Shown here: one piece after another, positions 14,001 through 26,137 of the stretch
Layout: the number at the start of each line of letters is the position of its first letter
How positions within the stretch are numbered: position 1 is the first letter of the stretch
NCBI RefSeq assembly: GCF_902150065.1
Contig: NC_043990.1
Span: 13,379,240-13,443,239 of the forward strand
Length of the DNA: 64,000 nucleotides
Direction: 5' to 3'
From: Myripristis murdjan
Lineage: Eukaryota > Chordata > Actinopteri > Holocentriformes > Holocentridae
Notes under the pieces: model-generated
Database searches by the model: none
Told to the model about the DNA's origin: nothing
Seen by the model: the letters and a program-made list of their open reading frames with translations, nothing else
Program-made: the position numbers and the translations under genes

Positions 14001-17000
14001 GGCCTGGCCCGCTGGTGGCGCTAGAGGGGAGGCCATGAAGTCACTCAAAATGTCAGATTTCATCCTCTAGCCAACATGAATGCTGTCACAAATCTCTTAA
14101 AGCTGCCACGACTACAGCTAGAGGGAAGGTCATGGGGTCGCCAGATTAAAAAAGGGATCATCCTCAAGATAGCATGAATGTTACAACTAAAGTTCATGAC
14201 AATGCCAACTTTCTGCGATATTCATGTGCAGCATTAACAATTTGACCTGTTGGTGGCGCTAGAGGGAAGGTCATCTTGGGTGATCGGATCACACAGATAG
14301 CTTTAAGTACATCAGTTCACATGTGGCATTAAAATGTGTCTCCACATGCATCGGGTGCTAGTGATAGGATCTCACTTCCTGCTCTATATGCAAAGGAACA
14401 TGTACATCATATCGGTTTGCAAACACCAAATGCGTCATTGTTTGTAACCACAGGAAAACAACAATGCACTTCCCGTGTAAAGACATTTGCACAAACTCTG
14501 TAGCTGCAACGGCTTAAATCGGACAGCGTGTTTAGTGTACACTCGATCCATGAGAATCCATTTTGCTTGTTGCTCTTGCTTCTTCTTGTTTTGTCCTTTA
14601 ATATGACGTCAGTGGCGCTCAAATGAGTGCGTACTTCCACTTACACAGAGGTCGTCCGCTAAAGACGCGGTCCTTCAAGAGCCGTCTTTCCACTGTCGTA
14701 CCGCTGCGAGCTAGGGCTGTCTTGGAGCCAGACAGTGTTAATGGCCTCCAGCCTCAAGCCATGAGAATAAAAACGATTCACGTTTCCACTGTTGTGCCGA
14801 TAGCTCTGCAGTCTTGTCCCGTCCATGCACACGAGTAGGAAGTAGGGGGTGAGTAGTTAAAGTGTGCACACCCGGCACCGGCTCACTACTGCAGAATACG
14901 CACCACAGGTTTTTTTTTCCTTTGGACACGACGGTGTCCGTTGTGTGCTTTAACTGCCTTGTACTGAGAACTCAGTTTTTTCAGAATTTTGTGGACTTGT
15001 CCCATCGTGCGTTGGATCTCTACCACGGTCAGCTCTCTCACTATGTACTGCATAATGTCCTCATTTCGGCAAACACGGGAAATTTGACGTTTTTTTTTTC
15101 TCCGTTATGTTTCTGTAACAAAAGTGAGCTGCTGTGCTGACATCTGTACTTTTCAGTTGTACCCATTTCCCCACTTACCACCCTTAACTCCACCTCAGAC
15201 CCTGGTTAACCCTGTATGGCCCATAAGCACATGGAAACTGGCCCCAACATAACTCCACCGATGTACAATCAAAGACCAGAAGTGACAATGGAAATGCGAC
15301 TGGCCTTGGCACGCACTAGCATGCCTGGGTTTGCCCGCCCAGGACATATTCACGCACACACTGCTAAAAGAATACAGCAGGCAAAAACAGGCTAACACGG
15401 ATAATGAAATCGATAAAAAAAAAAAAAAAAAATCACAGGTAAAGGCTGTATGTGAAATGTGTTTTAAAGGTGATTTAGAGGATGACACTGACAGCACTGA
15501 GCCAGGGTATTCATCAAAAGACAACAAAAGAAAAAAGCTGATGCTCTCACTTTTTTGTTCCACAGGTGTCTCAGGAGGGGACTCCTCTTTCAGCAAGTGA
15601 CCCCTGAGCTCAGCAATGAGCGCCCCCGAATACACACCCCTGTCCTCCCAGATAGACAATATCCTCTCTACTGACTTCACCACCTTGGAGTTCGCGTTGG
15701 TGCTGCAGGGCAAGATGAGAGGGGAAGAGAGGGGAGACGACAGACGAGAAAGGAGAGGGGAGAAGTTACATTTTAATATTGTGTAATAGGTCCTTTCTGT
15801 TTTATTTATGAGCATGGTATAGCTTTTAAAAAATAAAACAAACAAAGGCATGGAATGATGAAGTGAAGCTGAGTGGGAAAGAGCGAGAGCCACAGGAAGG
15901 AAGGCACAAATGTGACAACACACCCAAAAAACACAAACACCACACCTACGTCAAATATTCAGCATGATGGGACTGACAAATGACACTGACTAACAGGACA
16001 TTGTATTTTGTGGGGTGTGTGGCTTAACACTCCTTAAAACCACATCTCTACACAAACAGCTCACCTGACCAACACGAAGGCATCGGGCAGCACCTCAGCG
16101 AATGCCGTGCGGTACACAATGGCATTTTTCCTTTTACAGTTCTGAATGACATCGTTGGCGAGGTAAAACAAGTTGAGCCTGTGTAAGGCATCAGCTGTCA
16201 GGAGAGAGAGAGAGAGTGAGAGAGAGCAGAATCAGTTTATCTGGTGAGGCAGAGGGTTGTGCTGACAGAGACCGTCCACCCAAACAACCTGACCACAGCC
16301 TCTGTGGTGTAAAACAAAAGTGAATTTGAACAGAATCAGACAAAATTCTCTGTATTACTGAGGTAATATTCAATTTGCAGTCAAAAGGGCAGTCAAAGAA
16401 AGAGCAGCAGAGAAATACAGTGTACAACTAAATCCCTCATGCATTTGTGTTACCGTATTAAAACATCAATTTTATTGCAATTGCGATTCCCCAATAAAGT
16501 GCTAGAGAACATACAGGATAAGATAACATTTGGTGTGGTGTACACACAGTGTACAAATAGAATAAGTCCACTGCATGCAACATGTGCACTGCACTGCAAT
16601 ACATCAGCAAAAAGTATTGAAATCTGATTCTATCATTTGAAATAAATTAATTTATAGCTGCAAAAATTAGTCAAATAATTTACTAACTCTTAAATGAATT
16701 GCTATTTTGGTAACCGTTTAATCGTTCTGAGTCATTTTTAAGAGGAAAATGTCCAAATTCTCTGATTCCAGCTTCTCAAATGTGAATGTTTTCTGGTTTC
16801 TTTAGTCTTTGGGTTGTGGACTGTTGGTTGGAACAAAACAAGACATTTGAGGACGTCTTGAGTTGTGGGAAATTGCGATCAACATTTTTCACCATTTTCT
16901 GATATTTTATGGACCAAACAACTAATTGATTAATTGCGAAGATAATCAACAGATTAATCGATGATGAAAATAACCCTTAGTTGCAGCTCTAAATTCATCA

Positions 17001-20000
17001 GGGTGCAAATACTGACAGATTAAGTATGATCAAGGGGTGACGCAGCAACTGGATACAGATCACATTCAACGTATTGGCTCAACGATACAAAACTGATGCC
17101 AAAATATTTCAAGATTAAGTCAACATTACCTTGAATAGATTTATCATGTTTACAGAAAAACGCCTTGGCAGCTGTGACTAGCAGCACAAGATGCTGTTGT
17201 ATCCCTTTAAAGAGTAGGTGGTTTGACTCTCAATGAGGGCCAGCCATAAAAAAAGCCCTCATGTTGTGAGCCACTGCAGATCAAAGTGTCCAGGAAATGG
17301 CACAGTTCATGTCGGGACAGCATATGCAGGTTGCTCAACTTCCATGTCTTCCAAGTAAACACAATATTTATCAAACAAGCTGACAGCAAGTTAGAATGTA
17401 AACAGATTTATTTATTACACTGACGGAGAATCTGAATGTGTGAAGCATCTAGCAGAAAAAAATACATACACAACTGATCTGTGCAAAATTCTCAAGATGT
17501 TCTTTGAACAAATGTGAAGTAAACACTGTATTTGACCTGACCACAACACAGTTTCTGGGGGGATTCAACTGTCATGGCAACAAAAAAAAAACAAAAAAAA
17601 AAACAGCAAGCTGAGAGAAAGAAAGACAACAGCTCCACTTTCACAGGGCAGGACAGTTGATCAAGTCAAACGCTGTAAACTTTTACTGCAAGTAAACCGG
17701 GGTTTGGAGTAATCCGATATCTTGTGTGCATGTAAACGTAGTGAATGTTACCGAAGGACTAACACGCACAGAAGTCCATAATAATGCTGTTATCGCATTC
17801 AGTCGCAGTGAACACAAATTATAAAAAAAAAAAATACATTGGCCTTGTAATATTAAAACAGCCTCAAATCAAACAGAAAATTAGCCAGGGCAAATTTATT
17901 CTAGTGATGGTGTTTCGTTTGCTGTTTTCCATCAACCAACGGGACTAAGACACTGAGTATATACACCTCAGAGAGGGAGTAAAAATAAAGATTAAAAGCT
18001 TTGCTAGTCCTAAATTTGTGGAAACTGCTAAGGACCACAGAGTGCTTGTTATCTTGAGAAAAAGTAATCAGTTACAACAATCAATATATCTACATTATAA
18101 CAATATCATGATGTGAGACTAGATATTGTCTGGGATTTTGGATATCGTGATATCTTATGACATCAGTGTTGTCTTTGCCTGGTTTTAAAAGCTGCATTAC
18201 AGTAAAGTGATGTGATTTTCTGGCCTTACTTGACTGTTCTAGCTGTTTGTTTTTAGATAATGAAAATGCCTACTTATCAAAAATGTCAATTTAAATATTA
18301 ATCAGAAATCTCACTGTATAAATATTTTATGAAAGCACCAAAAGTCATCCCCACAATATCGATATTGAGGTATTTGGTCAAAATATATCATGATATTTGA
18401 GTTTTCCCATATCGCCCTAATGAACACACATTCATTTGCTTCAACAACAAGGACCTCTTCCTTCAGATTACACTACTGGCTTCCTTAATGATCAACTGAA
18501 TGCAAGTGTCTCTTTAGTGTATTTTTTGTGTGCCACCACAAGCAGTTGAAGATGCAGTAAAAAAAAAAATAGAAATAGTAAACCTGTGAGCTGAAGCTAG
18601 TCTGTTTCTCTGCAGACGCATCTCCATCTCTCCACCATCAAAATCCCATCAAACTGATGAAAACGAGCAGAGAAAGTCTTCATTGACCTTTAAACTATGT
18701 TTAACCAAAACCAAAAGCTTCCTGAGCCCTGAACCTGCTGATCATTAAGGCTGTGTATCCATTTACACAACATGAGGCGCAGATAACATCTGCATGGCTG
18801 AAGAACTGCATTACCAAAACATCTCTATGTAGAGTCCATATCCTTATTCTACTCAGCTTAGAGGTGTTACAGACTTACAGACTACAGACTTAAAGATACA
18901 ATGCAGGGCAGACTTCATTAAATCATCAGTTTTCATATGTTCTTGAAAACTTTGACTTGAAAATAGATAATACATCCTTGGGGAACCCTTCAACCATGAT
19001 CACTAAAAGCTTGGGTTTCTTTATAACTTCTGATTACTAATTATTAGACATTATTAACACCTACATGCAAAACTCAAGTATTCACAGTCAGTACGGTGAG
19101 TCTGTCAGTCGAATGCGCAAGAAACACATTTCAGACTAAGAAAATCTGTTGAATCCAATAAACCACTGTAAAAGCAAGGCCAATATAGTGAAAACAATGT
19201 TCTCAAAAGAGGAGACCACACTGCAGCTGTGGAATGGAGAGCACAACCTGTGGAAAATGTTTGTAAATTCACATATTCATCGAACTGACTGAGTAGGTCT
19301 TGCGCCTCAAGTTTGCAAAAGAACGCTGAAATCCACATGAACCCACATCCACAAGAGATCATCTCTTGTTCAAAGCTCACAGACTACAACATGCATGCAA
19401 AGTCAATTCTACAAACACACAAAGCAAAATCTGAAGACAGAATGAGAAAGAGAATCTTTTTGATCTGAGCCTCAACTCATCTCAAGAGAAACAGTGCATA
19501 CAGGTAAAAAAAAAAAAAAAAAAAAAAAAACTGAACTTGAATAGGTTTGAAAACTGACACCAGACGCCCAACAAAAGTCAAAAACATGTTGACTGTGGCT
19601 GCTCTATCAGCAATCAGTCAGGTTCCTCTATATCTGTTGAATTTTCTGAATTCCAGGAAGGAGGGAAGTTCATGTTCAGGTCCACAGTCTCTGCATGGGA
19701 CTTTACGCCTGTATATGTAGCTTATCAACTAGATTCAAACACACATCACTCCTCCTGCTAGGATCTGTCACAGCAACCAATGCATCGGCAGGAATCAAGG
19801 AAAACTGGTTGCTTTGACAGTTTAATAATCAAATGACATTTCAAAATGAATCTGTCAGTAAGGCAATAACACAATAAATCGCTACCGATCGGAAACACTG
19901 AATGACAGCACGGTTTGCAAGTTAAGTGCAACAATTAGATTCGCAATATAATTCATAACAGTGCATGAATGCTTTTGCAAGGGCATTTCATACAGGAGGG

Positions 20001-20586
20001 AGGGAGCTGAAACATAACCATTAATGTAAAAGTACAAGGAGCGTTAGGAGAAAAAAAACAGGTAGCTGGTAAAAAAAACAACACAATTAAACTTAACTAA
20101 ACTTAGTTTCTCTGCCACATAGCGTTTAGACAATTTAGCCTAGTTTTGCTATGATTAGGAGATCACGTTTTGTAACTCCATGAATAAGTTAAGTTAGTTA
20201 GCCTTACCGCACCTCCCCTAACCAGTGACAAACACTTGGGTAAATGGGTTCATTGGTAGGTTAATTGTATAATCTGAGAAATTAGCAATAACAAATGAAA
20301 ACAGAAGGCAGTTTTAAACCCACTTTAATCCGTCCAATCAAATCCATGTACACCAACGAGTCCACCTGTTAACATTAGCAAGCTGAGTTAGCCACCGGAG
20401 GTTAAGACACTTACATTTCCTCAAACATTTCATCCAGTGCCGAACAATCAGGCTGTGGTACTTCTTGTTCTCGATGCACCACGACGACAGTCCCTGGATT
20501 GAATCCATCGTGTTGGACACATTTTGAAACTTCCTGTCCAACGTGGACTCCAGAGAACCGCCAGCAGCGCCCGCTCCTGCAGCCAT
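5046..20586 (-). CDS. rprd2: RPRD2, regulation of nuclear pre-mRNA domain-containing protein 2
   Basis: Ten coding exons, all with GT-AG borders and matching phases: 20586-20415, 16194-16065, 15702-15551, 13803-13751, 13316-13190, 13037-12862, 12048-11706, 10966-10766, 7205-7020 and 6781-5046, giving 1091 aa. Exons 1-3 encode the CTD-interacting domain ([54 protein letters not shown]). Exons 4-7 encode the helical RPRD region ([49 protein letters not shown]) and the [16 protein letters not shown] segment. The long last exon is Pro/His-rich and ends in [10 protein letters not shown], close to the human PKRPFFPPRY end. The family binds the phosphorylated C-terminal domain of RNA polymerase II in the nucleus. 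The start is the ATG at 20586, six codons inside a slightly longer open frame. The human protein, as I recall, is about 1461 aa, so the disordered tail is shorter here. Which fish paralogue this is cannot be told from one window. Confidence 0.95.
8283..8373. repeat. AT-rich simple repeat with ATAC and GATA units
   Basis: Alternating TA/TACA units followed by about five and a half GATA units at 8350-8371, inside an rprd2 intron. Confidence 0.85.
8621..8721. repeat. Near-perfect hairpin with an extra copy of one arm
   Basis: Bases 8621-8650 and 8656-8685 are reverse complements except for a single position and are separated by only five bases. A third, slightly shortened copy of the right arm follows at about 8686-8721 as a direct repeat. 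The core of the right arm reads GGGGTTGGACACTTTGCAT. It lies in an rprd2 intron. It could be the folded remains of a short inverted-repeat transposon or a replication-slippage product. I do not recognise the family. Confidence 0.85.
13985..14300. repeat. Interspersed repeat with three imperfect internal units
   Basis: The motif GGCGCTAGAGGGGAGGCCAT at 14017-14036 recurs in altered form near 14117-14133 (GCTAGAGGGAAGGTCATG) and 14253-14273 (GGCGCTAGAGGGAAGGTCAT). Each is followed by text around 'CATGAATG' or a related sequence. From memory, a tggtggcgctagagg... motif is common in interspersed teleost repeats, probably from a non-LTR retroposon tail. The class is uncertain. It sits in rprd2 intron 3. 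Confidence 0.55.
16653..16991. mobile_element. MITE-like element, 'GAGCTGCAACTAA' type
   Basis: The left end reads TATAGCTGCAAAAATTAG and the right end, reversed, TAGAGCTGCAACTAAG, so the ends are imperfect inverted repeats. The flanks AATTAATT and AATTCATC match at 6 of 8 positions and could be an aged 8-bp target duplication as made by hAT transposases. Internal text with 'ATTAATCGATGATGAAAATAA' near the right end is typical of a family I recall as abundant in teleosts. About 340 bp, non-autonomous. Confidence 0.7.
18070..18419. mobile_element. MITE-like element, 'GATATCGTCTGGGATT' family, copy 1
   Basis: The core GACTAGATATTGTCTGGGAT (near 18119-18138) recurs at about 32992-33010 with few changes, and similarity continues for some 200 bases. 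The right end, CCCATATCGCCCTA, matches the terminal inverted repeat TAGGGCTGGGCGAT seen on the element at 53985. The left end is eroded. Probably a non-autonomous hAT relative. Confidence 0.65.
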
Positions 20587-20935
20587 GTCTCGGCCAGCCC
20601 GCACCGCCGTCTGCCTGCACCATGAACCGTGGACGCGGCTAGCACATAGCTTAGCCTAGCTTAGCTTAGCTTAACCGAGCACAGGCGCCCAACTGCTCAC
20701 GTTACGTTACAAAGGCTTATACTGACTGTGCTGCGTATAGTTACTGTCTACCTCTGTAAAGCAGATAAAATACACCCGCAACGCAAATTTATGCCATGGT
20801 TATTCACATCATTTCACTGGAGAAGCTAAAAGTTGGGGTCTTGCGACGTCCTCCGTCTGTTTACTCGTTGCTGGCCAAACGCCTGGTGTGACGTTTCCGC
20901 AAACATGACGTGAAAATGAAATGGCGCCACCCAGA
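20587..20935 (-). promoter_or_regulatory. rprd2 5' UTR and promoter region
   Basis: The sequence just upstream of the rprd2 start is GC-richer than its surroundings and CpG-containing. It has two TGACG half-sites (CRE-like) within 20888-20912 and a YY1-like AAATGGCG at 20919-20926. No TATA box is obvious. The segment 20638-20673 is a run of GCTAGC/TAGCTTAGCTTAGC units close to the expected start of transcription. Confidence 0.45.
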
Positions 20936-23853
20936 GGTGTGGAAGGCAGGCTCTGCGGCGCCTCCCATTGGCCCTGGAAAACGTTCAAGCTGATTCATGT
21001 GCGGCCTGTCAAGAGGTGCACAACACGCGCTCGTCGGAGGAAAACACGCCCACGCCCCAGACGTCAGGGGGCGGAGAGGGAGGAGAAGGAGGAGTGTTTT
21101 GTGCTGGAGCCGCAGACAGACCCGCTCAAAATCCAGGCGACGCGCCAGGAAATCAATCTAATACCTAACCTGCGTCACATTGTTTTTGCATAGCCAGTGC
21201 CACAGAGTATCACATGGACATTATATTAGAAGGGAATATATATTATGAGTATACATCTATTTTATGTATACATGTTGAATTCTGTAGGCTAAGCAAAGGT
21301 TTAAAGATGAAAGGTCTGTAGATACTATATTTTAGTATATTTATTTGTTTATTAGTCTTAAAGGGTAGTACGTTTTTTTCTTGTTTTTTTGTATTGATCC
21401 ACTTATTTGTTTTGTTACTTGTGTTTAACTTTTCTAAAGATATATATTTCTCGTAGTGTTGAGAGGTGAATTTTGTGTAGTCTACTATTGTTTCTATACA
21501 ATGTCTGGACGAGCTCCTGCTGTAAAACAAGAATTTTCCTTCATTGGGATTAATGAAGTACATCTATCTTTTAAATTCCTTGTAACTTCTGTTTCAAAAA
21601 GTAGTGCAGTCCCTCTTCTGTTCTCCAGTGTTCATTTTGTATCCATCTATCTCTAATTGGTAAATGATTATAATAAGACTGGGGGCTGCCTGGTTATTCA
21701 ATTCACTGAGAAAGTGTGTAAATGCCATAAATGCTGTAGACTTTAAACTGTAAGATCACCATTATTAGACCTATTTCCTTGTGCAAATTTTGTGACCCCT
21801 TTCAAACAGTCCATGTCTGTCATTGCTTTCCATACCAGATATCAACAAACACATTTTTGATGAACCAAAAACATTTAATATATAAAAAACGTGTGCAGTT
21901 TTATCAAAGTCAATCATCAGTATGACAAATTTAAGTACAATATCACACAATTTTGTGGCTTACCCTAAATCAAAAACAAACAAGAAAAAAAAAGGTTGAA
22001 GAGAAATCTGAAGAGAACTGGCAAATAAAACTGCAAAGTAGATTTTACAACTACTTGTCCAAGTGTCCCCGGTTTAAAATGAAAGCAGTGAAATACCTAC
22101 GTTGTTATTTCCTTTTTTACAGCAAAACCTTTTCTGTCGGGTACTTCTTGTATACTGAAACAGCGTAAGAAAGGTTAATGCTATTTTTCCAGCACATGAA
22201 TTCCTGAATGCAAGTTTGTTTTTAACAACACATAAACCACTGCCAATGAAAACGACAAAGCTAACGACAGTGCAGCCTGAAAAACACATATATACAGCAG
22301 CAGGTTGCCATCAAAAGTTTGGCATCAAATAATTCTCCTCAGCCTAGGAAATGGCTACAATAAGCTCACCTGAAGGTCAGTAATCATCTGGTCATTGGTG
22401 GCCATTAAATTTATAATTCTTCAGTCAAATGATACACTTTTCTCATGATGTTGTTCTTTACCAAACAAATGTGTGTTTACGTCTGACTGTATCATGTAAG
22501 TATGGCGGACTTGTAAGAAGCCACCAGGGATAAAAGGCCATTCAACATGAATGATAATTCATATACGGTGGTTCAATACCCCCTAAAAATAGAAAATAAG
22601 GTTTTGTTCTTAGTCGTCATGTCTCTATGATATTCCTCATCGACAGTAAAGCACAATTAGCAAGACTGACAACAGACAAATATAACGGCAAATCAATTGT
22701 ACAAATTCATCTTTAAAAAAAGGGGGGGGATTGGGGGCTGTGGGGGTGGGGGGGCACAGAGGCAGTCCATGGCCTTCCTAATGACAGGAACCTCATTTAG
22801 GACATTTTGCCACTTTGAAGCGATGAGAAATACCTATGTGAACAATACATCTGGCAACAATCGAAGATCCTTTTTAAACACCGTTTGACACCTGACATCT
22901 ACAGTGTCAAATGATGAGATTACAAAATAACGACAATAAGCAAAGTCACAAAGCACTCAGTCTATTCAGATGTAACACACTCATTGGCTCAAAAAAAGGC
23001 TGCATTAAGAATTCAGGTTTTCAAGTACTGAAGCTTTTAACACAGATCGTTCATAAATAACGCTCTTTGACGTTAATATCGGTGTAATATTTCCTATCGT
23101 ATTCAAAGTGCAACTACGGCTATTCCTATTCACACAGGATCAAATAGGCTTATTACAAAGCTCTTCATAAAGAAGCTGTCACTGTAAAGTAAGGTGTGTT
23201 TTTAAAAAAAAAAAAAAAAAAAAAAGGTTTTGTTTGGCACTTCTTGGCAGTGTGTCAGTGCCCACAGTATGGCAGGGTATACAATCACTAAGGTGGCGAA
23301 ACACTTTTTTCATCTTTCCAAGTGCCTTTTTCAACGATCTCTGTGCAACGACGACAGAAACAGCTTTGTGAAAGTACCACGAATGAGCCGCTGTGAGCTT
23401 CTTCACTTCTGGGAAGGTGGAATCTAATCCATTTCTGATTTTCTTACACCGTTAGGTCTCTATTCCATGATATGAAAAAGATACAAAATGGAGCACAGAC
23501 TGCTTCATCACATCACAAATGGAACGTATTTCCAACATCTTATTAGTTAGTAAACCTCATTAATGAATAAAAAAGTAACACTCCCTTTCCAACAAAATAT
23601 AGAGAACTGATGATAATATAGTGCAATGGGCGCAGTGTAATCTAATGTTACACTGAGTAATAAGGTGTTGCTGAATGTCTCTCTGCATTCCTCCTCCTCC
23701 TCCCCCTTTTTCTTGATTGACATGCCTTTGCACAGTTGTTTCATCAAGGGCAAGCTCCTCCCCTAGATTTATTCTGATGTCATCTAGTCCGCCCCCTGCC
23801 ATCACGTTGTCTGGCACGCCGTGGCACCTCCATGTGGCAGCAAGGATGGGCAG
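20936..23853. other. Noncoding region between rprd2 promoter and ciart stop
   Basis: No credible coding exon was found. The first 250 bases are CpG-rich and belong to the rprd2 promoter side. The rest is AT-rich and may include the ciart 3' UTR, because ciart is read leftwards. A (G)n stretch lies at about 22722-22754 and a poly-A tract at about 23203-23225. Confidence 0.6.
23768..23773 (-). promoter_or_regulatory. Candidate ciart polyadenylation signal
   Basis: Reads AATAAA on the minus strand, about 80 bases after the ciart stop codon. Longer 3' UTR forms cannot be excluded. Confidence 0.4.
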
Positions 23854-26137
23854 CTAAGGTGAATCAGCGGTTGCAACAGCAGAGCTTGAGGACACCGAGC
23901 CGTCTTGTGTCGCAGGGCTGCCGCCGGGAGACAGGAGGACGGCGGAGGGGGGAGAATACTCCAGCCTTTCCCATTTTTCATTTTCTTCCTTGCCACATGA
24001 CTTTGATGGCCTGGATAAAGTGCCAGTGCTGTGTGTCAGCTCATGTCCAGATGCCCAGTTGCCCTTGTCTGGTTCGTCTTTTACTTCCTCTGGACCTTTC
24101 TGTTTTTTAGCTGCTCCGGGCAGGCATGTGGAAACAGTGTCTTGTGGGGCCTGGCAGCTCCTAAGATCTCCTTGTTGATGGTGTTTATACTGGGGTGGGA
24201 CTGTGCCAGCGGGGTCAGTGTCTGACCAGCTCAGCTTTCGTTTCTGAAATGGAAAATTTTTTAAAAATAAACAACAACAATAGCAACTGTAGCTTTACAA
24301 ATCTATCATGATAACAATCACAGGAATAATCAGACTGAGGAGACTAAGCTAGCAAACTCATTATCCTGCCAATTCTAATTCATCTGCTTTTATGTGATGC
24401 TTTTCATCCAAGTACTTCACTATTATGTTGTTTTTATCTTGTGGTGCCTTCATTTTTGTTTTCACTTGCACTCAAACTTCAATATCATTTATTACTGTGG
24501 CAGAATAAGGTCAGAAAGGCAAATGAGACATGTAATGCAACCTTAATTCGGCAGTGCCAGACGGTAACAAAGGCAAAATCCAGGAACAGGCTCACCTTCA
24601 CTGGGATATGGAGCTGGTTTTGGTGCCAGCGTGTTGGGAGACTGGAAGCGGTGCTCTGGGTCAGAGTATCTGAGGACTGAAACGCCACCTGAGGGAACCA
24701 CACTTTGAGCATCATCTCCACCTGTAGCAGGGTTCGCAGGTACTTTTCACTGTGGGGAGGAAAAAAAGGGGAGAGATGAGACCAGCATTACTGACAACTC
24801 TGATTCTTACTAACAACTACAACACCGTCACTACAATCAAATATTAGACCAACTACTTATTAATAGTGACGTTCACTGGCTCACCCCATGTCAGGCTTCT
24901 GCAGGATCCCCACAATCCTCTGCAGTCTATCCGTAGCGACGCTCTGCTGGAAACTGTTTAAACCTGCCAAGGATGACAAATAAAGTTTGAGTGTCTACTC
25001 AAATGAACAACACAGACATTGTGTTACAGCATGTGAAATCTGAAGAGACAATAATCATGTTTGATGTTGCAATCTACAGACCTTTGTCAAATCTGCCCGT
25101 TTTCAGTCCGTTTAGAAGCTCAAGCAAAGGTCTGATAAACCTGCGCAGATCAGCACACTAGCAGAGGCAGAGCAGAGGGAGACTTGTGTTACACCTCTCA
25201 CAACGTATCAGTTTCAGAGCAGCACAGGTCTCGTCCATTTTATTGATAGATAGCCAACCAAACCCTTCCTGAGCTCTATTGATCAGGGCAACGCTTTATA
25301 TTACAGTCCTTGTAGTAAGTTAGTTAATAGGTAATAAGGGCCCTTTAAGTCCTTTATAAGATGGCTATTAACATTATTAAGTCTCAATAAGACTATATAA
25401 GTGTATTAATAATAGCATTAAAAACACATGTAATATTAGGTTATAACACATTTATAAGCTTTTATATAACTCTTGTTAATAGTTTATAGACTTTTTGGAC
25501 ATTAATAAAAGCCTTATAATTATTTATAACAGCATTACATACAAATTTACTGAGTTTATTGAGTTTTATTGTGGTAAAAAAAATAAATGTGCATGATGAG
25601 TAAGAATCAGAGTTGGAATACAGTTATAAAGTCTTATAAACACTTACTAATGTGGATAAGCATAAGGGCCTTAGTACCTACCTATTAACTAACATTTATT
25701 ACGAGAACCTTAACATAAAGTGTTGCCTTGTTCAATCTGAAAAATAAGATACATGATGGTTAAATCAAATTAAAAGTGCTCACTTTCTGAGCGAAGGCCA
25801 GGTCTCCCGGTGTGGCTGATGATGAGCCCAGCGTGGCGGCTCGGGGCGACGGGGCCGAGGTGCGGTGCTTGGGTTTGTCAGGACAGAGTTCTGCTTGGTC
25901 CTTCTCAGAGCCACAGTATGACGGATCTGAATGACCTGAGAAGGCAAAATATTTTCCAGAGTGTGTCGTTGCTTCGGCATCAGAGAACGGCTTGCTTACT
26001 CCACTCTCCCCCTCTCCCTCAGAGGAGAAGATGTCTGCCTCATCCTCAGTCTGCTCACTCTCGCTGAGGAGGAAGCTTGGGGTAGAGGGAAGCGAGTCAT
26101 AAGACGGCCATTTGGAAGATTTGCCCAATGAATTCAT
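23854..26137 (-). CDS. ciart: CIART (CHRONO), circadian-associated transcriptional repressor
   Basis: Five coding exons with matching phases: 26137-25784, 25157-25082, 24963-24885, 24749-24596 and 24243-23854, giving 350 aa (human about 385). The family diagnostic is the core spread over exons 3-5: LLELLNGLKTGRFDK, GLNSFQQSVATDRLQRIVG, ILQKPDMGEKYLRTLLQVE and MMLKVWFPQ, near-identical to human CIART. The N-terminal 118 residues are Ser-rich and acidic. A basic KRKLSW patch opens the last exon, and the tail looks disordered. In mammals CHRONO is a nuclear repressor that binds BMAL1 and dampens CLOCK:BMAL1 activation. The coding start follows a good acceptor at 26140, so at least one noncoding exon lies upstream; a GT donor at 27556 fits. 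E-boxes near that exon suggest clock control. Its place beside mrps21 and rprd2 matches the human order as I recall it. Confidence 0.95.
25287..25727. mobile_element. MITE with about 60-bp terminal inverted repeats in ciart intron
   Basis: The left end starts GGCAACGCTTTATATTA and the right end, reversed, GGCAACACTTTATGTTA. The two arms continue as imperfect inverted repeats (shared GTTAGTTAATAGGTA, then a shared GGCCCT) for about 60 bases. The flanks TTGATCAG and TTGTTCAA match at 6 of 8 positions and may be an aged 8-bp target duplication. The inside is AT-rich without coding capacity. It fills most of the intron between ciart coding exons 2 and 3. Confidence 0.85.

Larger units (their letters stand above)
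16195..20414. other. First intron of rprd2
   Basis: 4.2 kb without exons. It contains two MITE-like copies (16653-16991 and about 18070-18419) and an A tract near 19507-19530. The remainder is AT-rich with nothing I recognise. Confidence 0.75.

Noticed and set aside
20921-21193. 90-codon Arg-rich frame upstream of rprd2
   Set aside because: GC-rich promoter DNA with no splice context or homology that I can recognise.
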